Below are positions 24,036 through 31,552 of a DNA stretch of 46,416 nucleotides, in pieces. The position numbers and the translations under genes are program-made. Origin of the DNA: Flavobacteriales bacterium. GTDB taxonomy: Bacteria > Bacteroidota > Bacteroidia > Flavobacteriales_D > Sanyastnellaceae. Positions within the stretch are counted from its first letter, which is position 1; the number at the start of each line of letters is the position of its first letter. The DNA lies in the NCBI GenBank assembly GCA_947456965.1, contig CANGTU010000027.1:1-46416 (forward strand), written 5' to 3'. The notes under the pieces were generated by a model. It searched no databases. It saw only the letters and a list, made by a program, of their open reading frames with translations, and was not told the origin of the DNA.

Positions 24036-25316
24036 CTAACGTGAGGCAAGTTTCACCCCCATAGCGATGAGATCTTCAAAGAAGCCTGGATAGCTTTTGG
24101 AAACGCACTGTGACTGACGGATCGACGTCCGGTCGCCGGCCAGACCCAGTATGGCTGCTGACATGGCGATACGATGGTCACCATGGCTGTTCAAACTGGC
24201 CGGGCGCACATAGCCGGGATAAATCTTCATCTCGTCGTCGCGCACCGTAACCCGGATATTCGCCTTGCCAAATTCCTCCGCGAGCACCTTGGCCCGGTTG
24301 CTTTCCTTGTGATGAAGCCTGGACGCACCGCGGATAGAACTGACCCCTCGGGCAAACGAGGCTAGTGCCACCAGCGGAGGAAAAAGGTCGGGACAATCCG
24401 TGGCATCGAACTCGAAAGCATCTATTTCACTCTTGAATACCCGGTAATCGTCTCCCCTCTTTTCAAGCCGCACACCGGCCCTGTGGAGAGCGTCCACGAT
24501 CCGCATATCGGCCTGAGGTATAGCTGTACTTAGCCCTGCGACATCGAGATGTGGATCGGCAGCGAGCGCTCCCGCTACCAGCAGGAATGCTGCACCACTC
24601 CAATCACCAGGAATATCGAGCTCAGCCGGCTGGTAGTGCATGCCTGCGGGTAGGTCAAACAGTCCGGGACGAGGCTGGTGAATGGTGACTCCAAAATGAC
24701 GGGCCACTGCCAGCGTCATGTCCACATAGGGTGAGCTCACCAGATTGAGCACTTCCACCTGACTGGATAAGGGGGCTCGAGGCAGGGCCAGAAGCAGACC
24801 GGTGATAAACTGAGAGGAAAGGCCGCCATCCACCACCACCCGGCCACCGCGAAGCGGACCTGTAACCTCCGCAGGAAGAGTGCCGTCTTGTGTTTTGCAT
24901 TGCGCCCCGAGTTCAGGCAAAACCTGCTCGTAGAGGTCAAATGGCCTGCCCGACAAGGTGCCCGCCCCCGTAATGGTATAGGTACCTTCCCCGAGGGCAG
25001 CAACAGGAATAAACATGCGGGAGGCGAGCCCCGACTCACCGCAATTCAGGGTGCGCCGAGGATTGCGAATGCCCGCGATAAAATTGAGCGGAAAACCTCC
25101 GCGAATTCTCACTTCATCGCTGCTGCGGGTGATCACAGCGCCCAGTGTCTGTGCCACCGAAAGTGCAGCCTGCGCATCATCACTTTGAGGGAAGCGACGC
25201 AGCACAGACTCGCCGCGCGCCATGAGAGCGCATGCCACGGCGCGCTGCGCAATACTCTTGGAGGATGGCGGAGTCACCCTCCCGGAAACAGATGAAGGCC
25301 AGACCTCGTGCCTCAT
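24036..25316 (-). CDS. aroA: AroA, 3-phosphoshikimate 1-carboxyvinyltransferase
   Basis: A 426-residue EPSP synthase, which joins phosphoenolpyruvate to shikimate-3-phosphate in aromatic amino-acid synthesis. Seen: the substrate-binding SSKSIAQRA (S18-S19-K20), NCGESGLASRMFIP (phosphoenolpyruvate loop), DGGLSSQFITGLLLALP, and DCPDLFPPLVALA with the catalytic Asp. Near the C-terminus, SHGDHRIAMSAAILGL is strongly conserved. Start at ATG 25316, which overlaps the menG stop (ATGA); the longer frame adds 16 residues inside menG. It is the last gene of the minus-strand operon. Confidence 0.96.
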   Translation of the reverse strand: MRHEVWPSSVSGRVTPPSSKSIAQRAVACALMARGESVLRRFPQSDDAQAALSVAQTLGAVITRSSDEVRIRGGFPLNFIAGIRNPRRTLNCGESGLASRMFIPVAALGEGTYTITGAGTLSGRPFDLYEQVLPELGAQCKTQDGTLPAEVTGPLRGGRVVVDGGLSSQFITGLLLALPRAPLSSQVEVLNLVSSPYVDMTLAVARHFGVTIHQPRPGLFDLPAGMHYQPAELDIPGDWSGAAFLLVAGALAADPHLDVAGLSTAIPQADMRIVDALHRAGVRLEKRGDDYRVFKSEIDAFEFDATDCPDLFPPLVALASFARGVSSIRGASRLHHKESNRAKVLAEEFGKANIRVTVRDDEMKIYPGYVRPASLNSHGDHRIAMSAAILGLAGDRTSIRQSQCVSKSYPGFFEDLIAMGVKLASR

Positions 25317-26041
25317 CGTATGCCCGTGTAGATAGAAGCGATTCCTCCGCTCAGGGGAATACAACGCACTTCCCTGAAGCCCGTCTCACGGAGGATATCC
25401 AGAAATGCCTCCCCACTTGGAAACTGGTCCACCGATTCGGGCAGGTAGGTATAGGCGCGGTGATCACGCGAGAACATTCTGCCCACCACAGGCATGATGC
25501 GCCTGAAATAAAAACCAAAGAGCTGCTTCACTGGGAATCGCTCAGGACGTGAAAACTCGAGAATAATCACTGGCGCTCCCTCGCGGAGTACCCGACGCAT
25601 TTCCAGTAATCCGGCACGGAGATTCTCAAAGTTCCTGACCCCAAAAGCGACCGTCACGGCATCAAAGGAATGGTCATCAAATGGCAATTGCTCGCTGTCC
25701 CCCTTCAGAAGCTCGATCCGGTGATCCAACTGCCGTGCGCGGAGCTTCATTCTACCATGGCTGAGCATACCCTCGCTGAGATCAATGCCCGTAATTTTCC
25801 GGAGCGATGGAATGGTGCGCGCCGCCGAAATGGCAAAATCCGCAGTACCGGTGGCCACATCCAGTAAGTTGGTTGGCTCACTCCGGCGGATCAGTCCCAG
25901 GGCTTTCTTCCTCCATAAGGTGTCAATGCGCAGGGAAAAAAGACGGTTGAGGAAGTCGTAGCGGTGAGCAATGTTATCAAACATCTGCTCCACTTCTTCC
26001 TTTTTCCCTCCTCTGTTGTAGGGCTTAACGGTATTGCTCAT
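25313..26041 (-). CDS. menG: Demethylmenaquinone methyltransferase (MenG/UbiE)
   Basis: A 242-residue SAM-dependent methyltransferase making the final C-methylation of menaquinone; Bacteroidota use menaquinone, so MenG activity is likely. Seen: MFDNIAHRYDFLNRLFSL, the SAM loop LLDVATGTADFAI, GIDLSEGMLS, and the UbiE signature AVTVAFGVRNFENLRAGL. ATG 26041 (MSNTVKPY) is chosen; an upstream ATG at 26077 would add 12 residues and is possible. Its stop overlaps aroA. Confidence 0.95.
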   Translation of the reverse strand: MSNTVKPYNRGGKKEEVEQMFDNIAHRYDFLNRLFSLRIDTLWRKKALGLIRRSEPTNLLDVATGTADFAISAARTIPSLRKITGIDLSEGMLSHGRMKLRARQLDHRIELLKGDSEQLPFDDHSFDAVTVAFGVRNFENLRAGLLEMRRVLREGAPVIILEFSRPERFPVKQLFGFYFRRIMPVVGRMFSRDHRAYTYLPESVDQFPSGEAFLDILRETGFREVRCIPLSGGIASIYTGIR

Positions 26042-26080
26042 GATTTCTTCCCGGAGTAAACGCCGTTTGCCTCCCATTGT

Positions 26081-27907
26081 TCATCCCACCATCAGGTCTG
26101 CGTCAGGATAGCGGTAACGCTCCCGCGCAAAATGACCCGCCAGGGCAAACGCGATTGTGAAAGTACCCACACGACCTACGAACATGGAACACACCATGGT
26201 GTACTTACCGGCTTCGGAAAGCAGGTGTGTCAGGTTTCTCGATAATCCAACAGTACTGAAGGCCGACACCTGTTCAAAGAGCAGATCCATCAATGAACGT
26301 CCCGGCATAGCCAGAATATGGGACTCTGTGATGCTGAGGATCAACGCACCCAGAAAATTCATGAAAACATAGATAATCGCGATGGAATAAGCATTGCTCT
26401 TGAGTTTCGGGTTGATGGTTCGCTTCCACAGCACGGACCGCTCCTGCCCGGTCATCGCTGAGCGGATATCGGCCAGGATAACAGCAAGGCTGCTCGTCTT
26501 GATTCCTCCACCTGTAGAGCCGCTGCCCGCCCCGATATACATGAGCGCGATGACGATCATGATGGCCGGCACACCCATAGCTCCCATATCCACCGTATTG
26601 TAGCCCGCTGTGCGAGGGGCTACGGATTGGAACACGGCTCCGGTTACCTGCCCGAAAAAGCTCTGCCCGGCCAGAGTATTGCTTCGCTCAAAAAAGAAAA
26701 TGGCCAATGCACCCAACACGACCAGGGCAAAGGCGAAGTACATAGAAACACGAGTTGCGTAATGGATACGTTTCCATGGATGACGCAGACGGTCGCGCAA
26801 CCTGCGCACCTCAAACAGGTCGAACAGCGCCAAAATACCCAGAGAGCCAAAGAAAATCAGCAGGATGAGGACCCAATGAACCAGGTAGTTTGTGCGCACC
26901 CCTTCATTGTAAAAGCCATCGGTGAAAAGGGATATTCCGGCATTATTGAAGGCCGAAACCGAATGAAAAATACTGCTGAACAAACGTTCACCCGTGCTCG
27001 GCCAATCAATACCCGGTGCCCAGAGAAAATACAGCGCCATTGCTCCCAGCGCCTCGAAGGACAGAGTCCAAAGCACGACCTTGCCGAGCATACCTCGTGC
27101 GCTGAGGATATTATCACGGGCCACAAATCCCTCAATCACCTGGTGGTGACGAACGCCCACGCCCACCTTACTCATCAGAGAAAGGAAACCACCGAAAGCG
27201 ATGATGTTCAAACCACCGAGTTTGATGAGCAGGAGGATGACAAACTGCCCCTTGAAGGTGAACACCGTGGCCACATCCACGGTCATCAGTCCCGTCACAC
27301 ACGTGGCGCTGGTGGAAGTGAACAGAGCATCCACAAAGGGCAGTCCGCCGGCATAAGTCATTTCCGGCAACATGAGCAGGAAAGTACCAATCAGGATAAT
27401 GGTGAGGAAACTGAGCACGAAGATGATGGCCGGATTGAGGCGCACCCGGGGAAGGAGATCGCTGTTGCGCACAAACTCCGTGATGACAACAAGAAGAAAG
27501 TATAACTGAATGAACCAGGTGCTTACTCCAATCGCTGACTCAAGTCCTAAGCGGATGAAAATGCGGGAAATAAGCAACTCGCCACCCACTGAATACGCCA
27601 CGCCTTCAATCACCAGGATACTCATCATCAGTCCTTCAAACCACGTGCGCTTTAAGAATTCCCGCGGATTGAAGTCGTAGATGAGCTTGGCGATGTACTG
27701 AATAACGTAAAAAACGAAGCTGGACTTAATAAGCACAAAGGCCACGTGCTCATCAGCCGGATTGAGTTGGAAACCATACATCCACACCATGGTACCGATG
27801 GCGGAGAGGGTGATCAGGATATTGAGTGCCTTGAAGGTACCCAGTGCGCGCTCCTTGTTTTTGAACAGGTAGAGGTTGACTCGCTCGCGAAATTGCTGCC
27901 AGCTCAT
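26081..27907 (-). CDS. TrkH/KtrB-family potassium uptake channel subunit
   Basis: A 608-residue membrane protein with four pore repeats: TSTSATCVTGL, HSVSAFNNAGIS, QSVAPRTAGYNTVD and EQVSAFSTVGLS, each with the conserved filter Gly. It is longer than KtrB by about 150 residues because of extra N-terminal hydrophobic helices (about 25-145), a layout common in Bacteroidota. It needs a cytoplasmic gating ring (TrkA or KtrA) that is not in the window. The ATG overlaps the rfaE1 stop (ATGA) and menG follows closely, so it belongs to the rfaE1-trkH-menG-aroA transcript. Confidence 0.93.
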   Translation of the reverse strand: MSWQQFRERVNLYLFKNKERALGTFKALNILITLSAIGTMVWMYGFQLNPADEHVAFVLIKSSFVFYVIQYIAKLIYDFNPREFLKRTWFEGLMMSILVIEGVAYSVGGELLISRIFIRLGLESAIGVSTWFIQLYFLLVVITEFVRNSDLLPRVRLNPAIIFVLSFLTIILIGTFLLMLPEMTYAGGLPFVDALFTSTSATCVTGLMTVDVATVFTFKGQFVILLLIKLGGLNIIAFGGFLSLMSKVGVGVRHHQVIEGFVARDNILSARGMLGKVVLWTLSFEALGAMALYFLWAPGIDWPSTGERLFSSIFHSVSAFNNAGISLFTDGFYNEGVRTNYLVHWVLILLIFFGSLGILALFDLFEVRRLRDRLRHPWKRIHYATRVSMYFAFALVVLGALAIFFFERSNTLAGQSFFGQVTGAVFQSVAPRTAGYNTVDMGAMGVPAIMIVIALMYIGAGSGSTGGGIKTSSLAVILADIRSAMTGQERSVLWKRTINPKLKSNAYSIAIIYVFMNFLGALILSITESHILAMPGRSLMDLLFEQVSAFSTVGLSRNLTHLLSEAGKYTMVCSMFVGRVGTFTIAFALAGHFARERYRYPDADLMVG

Positions 27908-28902
27908 CGGGTCATCGCTTTGATAGCCTCCTCCATCAATCTGGATGGCTCAACCGGCACCACTCCTACGTGCTCACAAACAAGTCCGCCTGCCAGATTA
28001 GCCACCGCGGCGGCCTCACGGATATTCCATCCAGCAGCAAGGGAGAGGGCTGCAACACTGATGACCGTATCACCTGCACCGGACACGTCTGTGATTTCCC
28101 TTCTGTGTGCGGGAATATGATGAAAGCCCGAAGCATCGAGGGTGGCCACTCCAGCCTCCGACAAAGTAACCATCGTGAGCTCATTGCCCAGCCGCGCCTG
28201 GAGTTCTTCCATGGCACTCCGAAGCTGCTCGTTGTCCTTTCGGTCAATATCCCTGCCCAGACCCTCGCGCAACTCCTTGAGATTGGGCTTGAACAGCGTG
28301 CAGGACCGGTACCCGAAAAAATTCTCCTTCTTGGGATCAACAGCAGTGAGAATGCCCCGTTCGTGAGACCATTGCAATACGGTATCGATAACCTTGGGGG
28401 TAAGTACGCCCTTGTTGTAATCCTCGAAAATGATGGCATCCACCTTCTGACGCATCAGGATCTGCTGAATGCAATCGAGGAGGTTGCGCTCATCGGTTGC
28501 CGAAAGCGGCCATGTCACTTCATCGTCGATACGCACCATGTGCTGCCCTTGTGCGATCACCCTCGTCTTCACCGTGGTCATCCGCTCGGTAGAGTCAATG
28601 ATGCCTTCTGTGGTGAATCCATTATCCTTACACGTCTTTCTGAATACATCCCCCTTACTTCCGTCACCTACAACAGAACACATAATGGCCTTTGCTCCCA
28701 AGGCCTTCACATTCAGCGCCACGTTTGCAGCTCCTCCGAGGCGGTTTTCCTTCTTTTGAACGTGCACCACCGGCACAGGAGCCTCCGGGGAAATGCGGCT
28801 CACCTGCCCCCAGAGGTAGGAGTCAATCATCACATCACCGATGACCAGCACGGTCAGTTCGCTGAACCGGCTGAAGAGGCTTTCGATTTCCTGTTTGGTC
28901 AA
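27904..28902 (-). CDS. rfaE1: RfaE1 / HldE N-domain, heptose-7-phosphate kinase
   Basis: A 332-residue PfkB-family kinase that phosphorylates D-glycero-beta-D-manno-heptose 7-phosphate at C1, on the route to ADP-heptose for LPS core. Seen: VLVIGDVMIDSYLWGQVSRISPEAPVP, ENRLGGAANVALNVKALGA, FKPNLKEL and the anion hole VSGAGDTVIS. The nucleotidyltransferase half of bifunctional HldE is absent, so a separate RfaE2 must exist elsewhere. I placed the start at TTG 28902 ((M)TKQEIESLFSRF), 11 bases after the aminotransferase stop: it matches the usual N-terminus, and the longer frame has no Met and overlaps the aminotransferase by 88 bases. Confidence 0.9.
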   Translation of the reverse strand: MTKQEIESLFSRFSELTVLVIGDVMIDSYLWGQVSRISPEAPVPVVHVQKKENRLGGAANVALNVKALGAKAIMCSVVGDGSKGDVFRKTCKDNGFTTEGIIDSTERMTTVKTRVIAQGQHMVRIDDEVTWPLSATDERNLLDCIQQILMRQKVDAIIFEDYNKGVLTPKVIDTVLQWSHERGILTAVDPKKENFFGYRSCTLFKPNLKELREGLGRDIDRKDNEQLRSAMEELQARLGNELTMVTLSEAGVATLDASGFHHIPAHRREITDVSGAGDTVISVAALSLAAGWNIREAAAVANLAGGLVCEHVGVVPVEPSRLMEEAIKAMTR

Positions 28903-28913
28903 GTTCGTAGGTC

Positions 28914-30128
28914 TTATTCGAGGGCGAGCAAGGCATCTTTTATCCTTCCGCACGCCTTGCGAATATCGGATTCTGAGGCGGCATATGACAAGCGAATACA
29001 CCGGGGATCTCCAAACGACTCACCCGAGACAGTGGCCACGAGGAAATGACGGAGCATATACATGCTCAGCGCTTCGGCTGTTTCAATGCGCTCTCCCCGG
29101 TAGCTTTTCCCGAGGAATGCATGGATATCGGGAAAAAAGTAAAACGCTCCTTCAGGCATATTGACCTGAAGCCCGGGAATCTCAGAGAGCAGGCGATGCA
29201 TAAGTTCGCGACGACCACGGAAGGTCTCAAGCATAGGGTGAATCAGCTCTGGATCGGCCTGGACAGCTGCCTTGGCCGCCATCTGTGAAATGGTTCCCGT
29301 GCCGCTGGTCACCTGACCTTGCATTTTTGTGCAAGCATCCGCAATCCATCGCGGCGCGCCGATATAGCCGATTCTCCATCCTGTCATGGCAAAGGCCTTG
29401 GAAACCCCATTCACCGTGATGGTGCGCTCATACATTCCAGGGAATGTGGCAATGCTCGGGGATTTGCCGGCGTAGTTGATGAACTCATAGATTTCATCGC
29501 TGATGACATACAACTCGCTATGACGCGTAATCACCTCAGCCCATGCGGCGAGCTCTTCTGTGCTCAGCACAGAACCCGTAGGATTGCAGGGAGAAGAAAA
29601 GATGATCATCCGGGTACGTGGTGTGATGGCCTTCTCGAGCTGTGCAGCCGTTACCTTGAAATCGCTGCTGAAATCTGCCTTGACTTCTACAGGTGTGCCG
29701 CCTGCAATCTTGACCATCTCCGAGTAGCTGACCCAGTATGGACTGGGCATGATCACTTCGTCACCCGGGTTGACTAGCGCCAGAACTGCGTTGGCAATAG
29801 ACTGCTTCGCTCCGGTGGATACCACAATCTGCTCAGGCGCATAGTCGAGGCCATTGTCCCGGCGGAACTTTTCGGATATGGCTTTCCTGACGTCCAGAAA
29901 TCCATTGACCGGCGGATAGTGGGTGATATTCTGGTCAATCGCCCGATGCGCAGCATCCTTGATAAACTGGGGTGTATCAAAGTCAGGCTCTCCCAGACTC
30001 AGACTCACAATGTCTAACCCCTGCTGCGTGAGCTCCCTGCTCAGGCGGGCCATCGCCAGGGTGGCCGATTCGGTCAGTTGTTCGAGGAGCCGGCTGACTC
30101 GTCCCGGGGTGGTGGTGGTATTTTCCAT
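28914..30128 (-). CDS. Pyridoxal-phosphate aminotransferase, aspartate-aminotransferase type
   Basis: A 404-residue class I aminotransferase (fold type I). Seen: SLSLGEPDFDTPQF at the N-terminal substrate loop, STGAKQSIANAVLAL, SSPCNPTGSVLS (cofactor-binding Asn), VISDEIYEF and the PLP lysine in TVNGVSKAFAMTGWRIGY. The pattern is that of the 1-beta subgroup of aspartate aminotransferases, transferring amino groups between aspartate/glutamate and 2-oxoacids; prephenate activity in this subgroup is possible and would fit the aroA gene downstream. It heads the operon and has an exact -7 box upstream. Confidence 0.92.
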   Translation of the reverse strand: MENTTTTPGRVSRLLEQLTESATLAMARLSRELTQQGLDIVSLSLGEPDFDTPQFIKDAAHRAIDQNITHYPPVNGFLDVRKAISEKFRRDNGLDYAPEQIVVSTGAKQSIANAVLALVNPGDEVIMPSPYWVSYSEMVKIAGGTPVEVKADFSSDFKVTAAQLEKAITPRTRMIIFSSPCNPTGSVLSTEELAAWAEVITRHSELYVISDEIYEFINYAGKSPSIATFPGMYERTITVNGVSKAFAMTGWRIGYIGAPRWIADACTKMQGQVTSGTGTISQMAAKAAVQADPELIHPMLETFRGRRELMHRLLSEIPGLQVNMPEGAFYFFPDIHAFLGKSYRGERIETAEALSMYMLRHFLVATVSGESFGDPRCIRLSYAASESDIRKACGRIKDALLALE

Positions 30129-30136
30129 GAAAGGGT

Positions 30137-30153
30137 ATTCCGGTTGCCGGAAT
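30137..30153. repeat. Short hairpin in the aminotransferase leader
   Basis: ATTCCGG (30137-30143) and CCGGAAT (30147-30153) form a perfect 7-bp stem with a 3-base loop. It lies between the candidate promoter and the ATG at 30128. It could affect translation or mRNA stability, or be chance. Confidence 0.35.
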
Positions 30154-30159
30154 GTTCGG

Positions 30160-30167
30160 CAAACTTA
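30160..30167 (-). promoter_or_regulatory. -7 box of the aminotransferase operon
   Basis: On the minus strand TAAGTTTG is an exact TAnnTTTG match, 31 bases before the aminotransferase ATG. It likely drives the aminotransferase-rfaE1-trkH-menG-aroA operon. A plus-strand TACCTTTC (30184-30191, seven of eight) for the lipid kinase gene lies close by, giving a divergent promoter pair. Confidence 0.55.
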
Positions 30168-30196
30168 AACAACCTGCGGGGCTTACCTTTCCCCCG

Positions 30197-31084
30197 ATGA
30201 AAGTGGGAATTATCCTCCACGGCCAGAAGCGAGAAAGCGAGGAGATCAGAAGGCGGCTGTCCGCTCTGGCTGACCTCGATCTGGAAATCCGGATCACTGC
30301 GGGCCCGGGTGATACGCGTGAGATTGCCCGGAGCTGGATGCCCTTGAAGGATGTGGTCATCGGGTGCGGGGGAGATGGCACCCTTCATGAGTTGGTCAAC
30401 GGACTCATGGCTGCTTCAGCGGAGCATCCAGATAAGAGAATGCCTGTGGCCGGACTTCTGCCCCTGGGCACGGGCAATGACTACGCCCGCATGATGGGCT
30501 GGCCCCGCGGTGATGTCAGGAATCTCATCCATCGCCTCCGGAAGATGGAAACCCTCGCGGTGGACCTCGGAGTGATCCGCACATCCGATCGCCCGCCACT
30601 GTGGTTTATCAACGCGGCTGACGCGGGTCTTGGGGCCTATGTAGTGACCATCGTGGAGCGTATGAAACCCCGTTGGCCCAGAAGACTGGTGTTTCCGGCA
30701 GCGATCATTCGGGGCTTGCTTTCCTACCGGCGAACGACTCTTGAGTGCACAGCGGATGACCGGCATTTCACCGGAGAATCTCTCACTACTGTCGTGGCAT
30801 TGGGTTCGTCCTTTGCCGATGGTATAGTAATAGCCCCCGACGGCGGAATGAACAACGGAGAATTTCAAGTTGTGCGCATCGGTCGGGTATCCATCGCCGA
30901 GTATATCCGCTTTCTGCCTCAACTGAAGCAAGGGCGCAAGATCAAGCATCCGGAGATTCACTACTTCACTGCGCGTAACGTCCAACTCAGCGGATCCTCC
31001 GCGCTCGAAGCCGATGGAGAGCTGGCAGGCGTGCTTCCATGTACCTTGGAAGTAGTCCCCTCCGCAATCCGCATCCTGCGTTGA
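30197..31084 (+). CDS. Diacylglycerol/lipid kinase family protein (YegS/DgkB-like)
   Basis: A 295-residue kinase of the DAGK catalytic fold. The nucleotide loop GCGGDGTLHELVNGL (GGDGT at residues 58-62) and LPLGTGNDYARMMG are diagnostic; WFINAADAGLGAYV and a C-terminal beta sandwich ending EADGELAGVLPCTLEV follow. It phosphorylates a membrane lipid such as diacylglycerol, a sphingoid base or phosphatidylglycerol at the membrane face. An SPT-like gene 3 kb away makes a sphingoid substrate possible but not shown. ATG 30197 gives the normal family start (MKVGIILHG). Confidence 0.9.
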   Translation: MKVGIILHGQKRESEEIRRRLSALADLDLEIRITAGPGDTREIARSWMPLKDVVIGCGGDGTLHELVNGLMAASAEHPDKRMPVAGLLPLGTGNDYARMMGWPRGDVRNLIHRLRKMETLAVDLGVIRTSDRPPLWFINAADAGLGAYVVTIVERMKPRWPRRLVFPAAIIRGLLSYRRTTLECTADDRHFTGESLTTVVALGSSFADGIVIAPDGGMNNGEFQVVRIGRVSIAEYIRFLPQLKQGRKIKHPEIHYFTARNVQLSGSSALEADGELAGVLPCTLEVVPSAIRILR

Positions 31085-31519
31085 TTATTCCTCCTCCTGA
31101 GGAAACCAAGGCTTGCCCGTCCGGTGAACGGTTCCGCGGAAATGGGCTACGGGCTCACCGAGGTGATTGTGCACCGTGACGTAGTACAAGCCGGTACTTC
31201 GGGTGAGACTGCGCTCTTCGACCATGGTGCTCAGGATATCCCCTACCCGCACCGGCCGCACATGTGAAATGGATGTTTCAATGGATACCGCCTGAATTCC
31301 ATGGCCATTTGAAGCAAAGGCCAGCGCACTGTCAGCCAGGGAATAGGCAATACCTCCATGGGCTATGGCGAAGCCGTTGAGCATTTCATCACGCACAACC
31401 ATCCGGAGAACTGAAATACCCGGTCCATCCTCAAGTCGCTCAATACCGAGCCATTGGGAAAACGGGTCATTGTCAAACATGCGGTCAACAACCCTTTGGG
31501 CAAGCTCTCTCGCGTTCAT
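31085..31519 (-). CDS. paaI: PaaI-like hotdog-fold thioesterase
   Basis: A 144-residue hotdog protein. The family core LNGFAIAHGGIAYSLADSALAFASN holds N48, H54-G55-G56 and D63, which together match the PaaI thioesterase active site. It cleaves acyl- or aryl-CoA esters, often phenylacetyl-CoA intermediates; no phenylacetate genes are nearby, so the substrate is open. Start at ATG 31519; the longer frame adds nine residues. Its stop directly abuts the stop of the convergent lipid kinase gene. It lies 33 bases after the ABC transporter gene on the same strand. Confidence 0.85.
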   Translation of the reverse strand: MNARELAQRVVDRMFDNDPFSQWLGIERLEDGPGISVLRMVVRDEMLNGFAIAHGGIAYSLADSALAFASNGHGIQAVSIETSISHVRPVRVGDILSTMVEERSLTRSTGLYYVTVHNHLGEPVAHFRGTVHRTGKPWFPQEEE

Positions 31520-31552
31520 ATTCCAAACATAGCGCAAGATTGGCACACCGGG

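Noticed and set aside
26627-27505. 292-codon open frame opposite trkH
   Set aside because: The translation is a low-complexity, Gln/His/Glu-rich shadow of membrane-helix codons, as expected from antisense of hydrophobic sequence.
27970-29049. 359-codon open frame opposite rfaE1 and the end of the aminotransferase
   Set aside because: It crosses two confidently identified genes in antisense and shows no domain; its length is explained by codon bias.
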